In this document: positions 15,771 through 19,518 of the stretch, in pieces
Layout: every line of letters starts with the position of its first letter
Position numbering within the stretch: position 1 is the stretch's first letter
Assembly (NCBI GenBank): GCA_021793115.1
Contig: JAJYTJ010000066.1
Coordinates: 1-19,518, forward strand
DNA from: Actinomycetes bacterium
Lineage (GTDB): Bacteria > Actinomycetota > Actinomycetes > Actinomycetales > Cellulomonadaceae
Length of the DNA: 19,518 nt
Reading direction: 5' to 3'
The notes under the pieces: generated by a model
Told to the model about the DNA's origin: nothing
Seen by the model: only the letters and a program-made list of their open reading frames with translations
The model's database searches: none
Translations under genes and position numbers: made by a program

Positions 15771-15859
15771 GACGGGGGCCTTTCGACGACCGAGGGGATG
15801 ACCACCTCAGCGTCGGCTCACCACGCGGTCCCGGTCGTCACCCCCACGCAGGCTCCGCG

Positions 15860-15877
15860 CTACCGCATGTGCAGTAG
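15860..15877. promoter_or_regulatory. Shared palindrome site B, CTACCGC-ATGT-GCAGTAG
   Basis: An 18-bp palindrome with one mismatch. Read on the minus strand it is CTACTGC-ACAT-GCGGTAG. It lies 90 bp upstream of the MMPL start codon. The half TCGTCTACTGC is identical over 11 bases to site A (13411-13421), and both sites have a 4-bp spacer and a degenerate second half. Placement fits an operator or activator site for the transporter gene. Confidence 0.5.
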
Positions 15878-15996
15878 ACGACCCACCGCAGACGGACGAG
15901 GTAACGCCGCGTCGACGACGTGGGCGCTCGGAGCTACAGACCCATGCGAACAACCAGCAGCTCGGCCAGCGGCAGCACCTGCTGTCCAGCCGCCGT

Positions 15997-16026
15997 TTGG
16001 GCGCACCCGTCCCGACCCGGTACCAT
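15997..16026 (+). promoter_or_regulatory. Promoter for tRNA-Arg
   Basis: TTGGGC (15997-16002) and TACCAT (16021-16026) are separated by 18 bp. They resemble a housekeeping-sigma -35/-10 pair (TTG start; TA...T pattern). The start of transcription would fall near 16033, leaving a roughly 19-nt leader before the mature tRNA. Confidence 0.55.
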
Positions 16027-16051
16027 CGTCGACGGTCCACTGGTGGGCCAC

Positions 16052-16124
16052 GCGCCCGTAGCTCAATGGATAGAGCATCTGACTACGGATCAGAAGGTTG
16101 GGGGTTCGAGTCCCTTCGGGCGCA
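16052..16124 (+). tRNA. tRNA-Arg(ACG)
   Basis: 73-nt cloverleaf. The acceptor stem GCGCCCG/CGGGCGC is perfect over 7 bp (16052-16058 with 16117-16123) and the discriminator base is A16124. The D-stem is GCTC/GAGC. The anticodon stem TCTGA/TCAGA encloses loop CTACGGA, giving anticodon ACG, which reads CGU, CGC and CGA codons after A34 is converted to inosine. The variable loop is 5 nt. The T-arm is GGGGG-TTCGAGT-CCCTT with two G-U pairs. CCA is not encoded (CAG follows). tRNA-Arg genes are frequent integration sites, but no integrase or repeat of the tRNA 3' end is seen in this window. Confidence 0.97.
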
Positions 16125-16129
16125 CAGAC

Positions 16130-16171
16130 CGGACGCCCCGTTCCCTGACCAGCGCAGCGGCGGGGCGTCCG
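16130..16171 (+). terminator. Terminator hairpin after tRNA-Arg
   Basis: CGGACGCCCCG (16130-16140) pairs perfectly over 11 bp with CGGGGCGTCCG (16161-16171) around a 20-nt loop, starting 5 nt after the mature tRNA end. CTGTTCCC follows in place of a strict T-run. Confidence 0.6.
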
Positions 16172-16425
16172 CTGTTCCCGGATCCGGTCGAGCCGTCTAG
16201 CGGCCAGGAGTGATCGCACCCCGTTGCGGCGCTGATCTCGCGAGAGATGCGGACCACCACGTCACGCGGCTGAACGTTGTCCCGCTCCCACGTTCGCCGT
16301 GACTCGACGGGTTGCGGTGGCGTCCCTGATCGTGGTGCAGCGCTGGGGCAGTGGCGTCCCCGGTGCTCGTCGGCGTACTGGCGGCGGCCGGATCAGGGTC
16401 GATGCGTCGGGAGTCGGGGGCCGGT

Positions 16426-16431
16426 TACCGT
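16426..16431 (+). promoter_or_regulatory. Leaderless -10 element of glycogen phosphorylase
   Basis: The hexamer TACCGT fits the TANNNT pattern and ends 6 nt before the GTG at 16438, placing transcription start on or next to the start codon. No ribosome-binding site lies between. This spacing is the hallmark of leaderless genes in actinobacteria. No good -35 match is seen, which is also common for them. Confidence 0.6.
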
Positions 16432-16437
16432 AGCCCG

Positions 16438-18921
<2,484 letters not shown>

Positions 18922-18925
18922 GCGG

Positions 18926-19384
18926 ATGGCGGTCGACCTCGACGAGCTGCGGCGGCTGCGCCGCGCGCGTGACCGGATGGACCGGGACTACGCCGAGCCG
19001 CTCGACGTCGCGGCGCTCGCCCGGACCGCGCTGATGTCTCCGGCGCACTTCGCCCGCCGGTTCCGCGACGTGTACTCCGAGACGCCGTACTCCTACCTGA
19101 TGACACGACGCATCGAGCGGGCCGCGGCGCTGCTGCGCCGCGGCGACGTCTCGGTCACGGACGCCTGCTTCACCGTCGGCTGCTCCAGCCTCGGCTCGTT
19201 CTCCGCGCGGTTCACACAGATCCTCGGCGAGACGCCGAGCGCCTACCGTGCGCGCGACCACGCGCAGCTGGTGCCGGTCCCGGACTGCCAGGCGATGGTC
19301 CTGACGCGGCCGCGCCGGACCGCGGCGAAGAGAGCAGTTTCGAAGAAGCCGGCCGACGAGCCCGTCCTTAGCGTGGTGCCATGA
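18926..19384 (+). CDS. Minimal AraC-family transcriptional regulator
   Basis: 152-residue protein made almost entirely of the AraC DNA-binding domain. It has two helix-turn-helix motifs: DVAALARTALMSPAHFARRFRDVYSETPYSYL (about 31-62) and VSVTDACFTVGCSSLGSFSARFTQILGETPSAYRA (about 78-112), with the second carrying the family signature. A basic, Pro-rich tail (TRPRRTAAKRAVSKKPADEP) follows and no sensor domain is present. ATG at 18926 is 4 nt past the phosphorylase stop, but the ribosome site is poor, so read-through from the phosphorylase or a promoter inside it may drive the gene. The end overlaps the next gene by 4 nt (ATGA). AraC-only regulators paired with VOC-fold genes are a common arrangement, and the pair probably forms one functional unit. 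Confidence 0.9.
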   Translation: MAVDLDELRRLRRARDRMDRDYAEPLDVAALARTALMSPAHFARRFRDVYSETPYSYLMTRRIERAAALLRRGDVSVTDACFTVGCSSLGSFSARFTQILGETPSAYRARDHAQLVPVPDCQAMVLTRPRRTAAKRAVSKKPADEPVLSVVP

Positions 19385-19518
19385 CCACAACCCTCAGCCA
19401 CGTGCAGATCCTCGTCGACGACCCCGACGCCGCCCTCGCGTTCTACCGCGACGCGCTCGGCCTGTCGGTGACGTTCGAGGTCGCCAACGGCGGCTTCCGC
19501 TGGATCACCCTCGGCTCC
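19381..19518 (+). CDS. VOC/glyoxalase-fold protein, 3'-truncated by window edge
   Basis: The first 46 residues of a gene that continues past the window. MTTTLSHVQILVDDPDAALAFYRDALGL is the typical opening of the vicinal-oxygen-chelate superfamily: a first beta strand with a metal-site His (SHVQILV), then the DPDAALAFYRDALG helix. The stretch GFRWITLGS starts the next strands. Members include glyoxalase I, extradiol dioxygenases and antibiotic-binding or fosfomycin-resistance proteins; too little is visible to choose. The ATG overlaps the AraC-type gene's stop by 4 nt, indicating translational coupling. Confidence 0.85.
   Translation, partial: MTTTLSHVQILVDDPDAALAFYRDALGLSVTFEVANGGFRWITLGS

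Larger units (their letters stand above)
15771..16051. other. Divergent gap between MMPL transporter and tRNA-Arg
   Basis: No gene is evident. The gap carries the shared palindrome near the MMPL side (15860-15877) and the tRNA promoter at the other end. I found no other structured element, and frames crossing the gap look non-coding. Confidence 0.5.
16125..16437. other. Gap between tRNA-Arg and glycogen phosphorylase gene
   Basis: 313 bp without a recognisable gene. It contains the tRNA hairpin (16130-16171), a small hairpin ATCTC-GCGA-GAGAT (16235-16248, GNRA-type loop), a direct repeat GTGGCGTCCC at 16317-16326 and 16351-16360, and an inverted pair CCCTGATC (16324-16331) with GATCAGGG (16391-16398). 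A frame open from 16351 into the phosphorylase gene is not taken as coding because of the leaderless promoter at its end. Confidence 0.5.

Noticed and set aside
16052..16124. tRNA-Arg as an attachment site of an integrated element
   Set aside because: No integrase, no second copy of the tRNA 3' end in the window, and the downstream gene is a housekeeping phosphorylase.
15920..16213. Open frame running through the tRNA-Arg gene
   Set aside because: Overlaps the full mature tRNA and its hairpin; no ribosome site or plausible protein.
16351..16437. N-terminal extension of glycogen phosphorylase
   Set aside because: A leaderless -10 element sits just before the GTG at 16438, family length fits that start, and the extension contains repeat elements typical of upstream DNA.

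Overview
High-GC DNA (about 70% or more by eye) with GTG starts, leaderless-type expression and actinobacterial gene families points to an actinomycete. A polysaccharide-using member of the Micrococcales, such as a Cellulomonas relative, would fit; this is inference from gene content only. Gene density is ordinary chromosomal. I see no integrase, transposase, CRISPR array or toxin-antitoxin pair, and base composition looks even throughout.

Layout. (1) 1-5243, plus strand: a sugar-uptake operon with the 3' part of a solute-binding protein gene, two MalF/MalG-type permeases and a GH31 alpha-xylosidase carrying the YicI active-site fingerprint. There is no ATPase gene, so a shared MsiK-type ATPase is implied. 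A perfect 17-bp hairpin separates the binding-protein gene from the permeases. (2) 5284-8992: a diacylglycerol-kinase-family lipid kinase and a short-chain dehydrogenase on the minus strand. The dehydrogenase is divergent from an XRE/MmyB-type regulator, which is followed by a ribokinase-family sugar kinase. (3) 9018-15770, all minus strand, listed in transcription order: MMPL-family transporter, a 179-aa two-helix membrane protein of unknown function, a histidine kinase and LuxR-type response regulator pair with overlapping ends, a possible 31-aa membrane peptide, and a polytopic GT87/DUF2029-like membrane protein. (4) 16052-18921, plus strand: tRNA-Arg(ACG) with a recognisable promoter and a hairpin, then glycogen phosphorylase, which looks leaderless. 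(5) 18926-19518: a minimal AraC-type regulator overlapping by 4 nt a VOC/glyoxalase-fold gene that runs off the window.

How the genes work together. Region 1 would import an alpha-xylosylated oligosaccharide (xyloglucan fragments or isoprimeverose are the natural guess) and remove xylose inside the cell. Ribokinase and glycogen phosphorylase are separate carbohydrate functions with no visible link to that operon. The most interesting part is 10.7-15.9 kb. The two-component system sits beside the MMPL exporter and the unknown membrane protein, and the upstream regions of these two genes share a palindrome, CTACTGC-N4-GCRGYAG. Three inverted repeats also lie within about 105 bp upstream of the unknown gene. 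A small envelope-stress or export regulon driven by the adjacent response regulator is a testable hypothesis. I do not see a clearly unprecedented system here.
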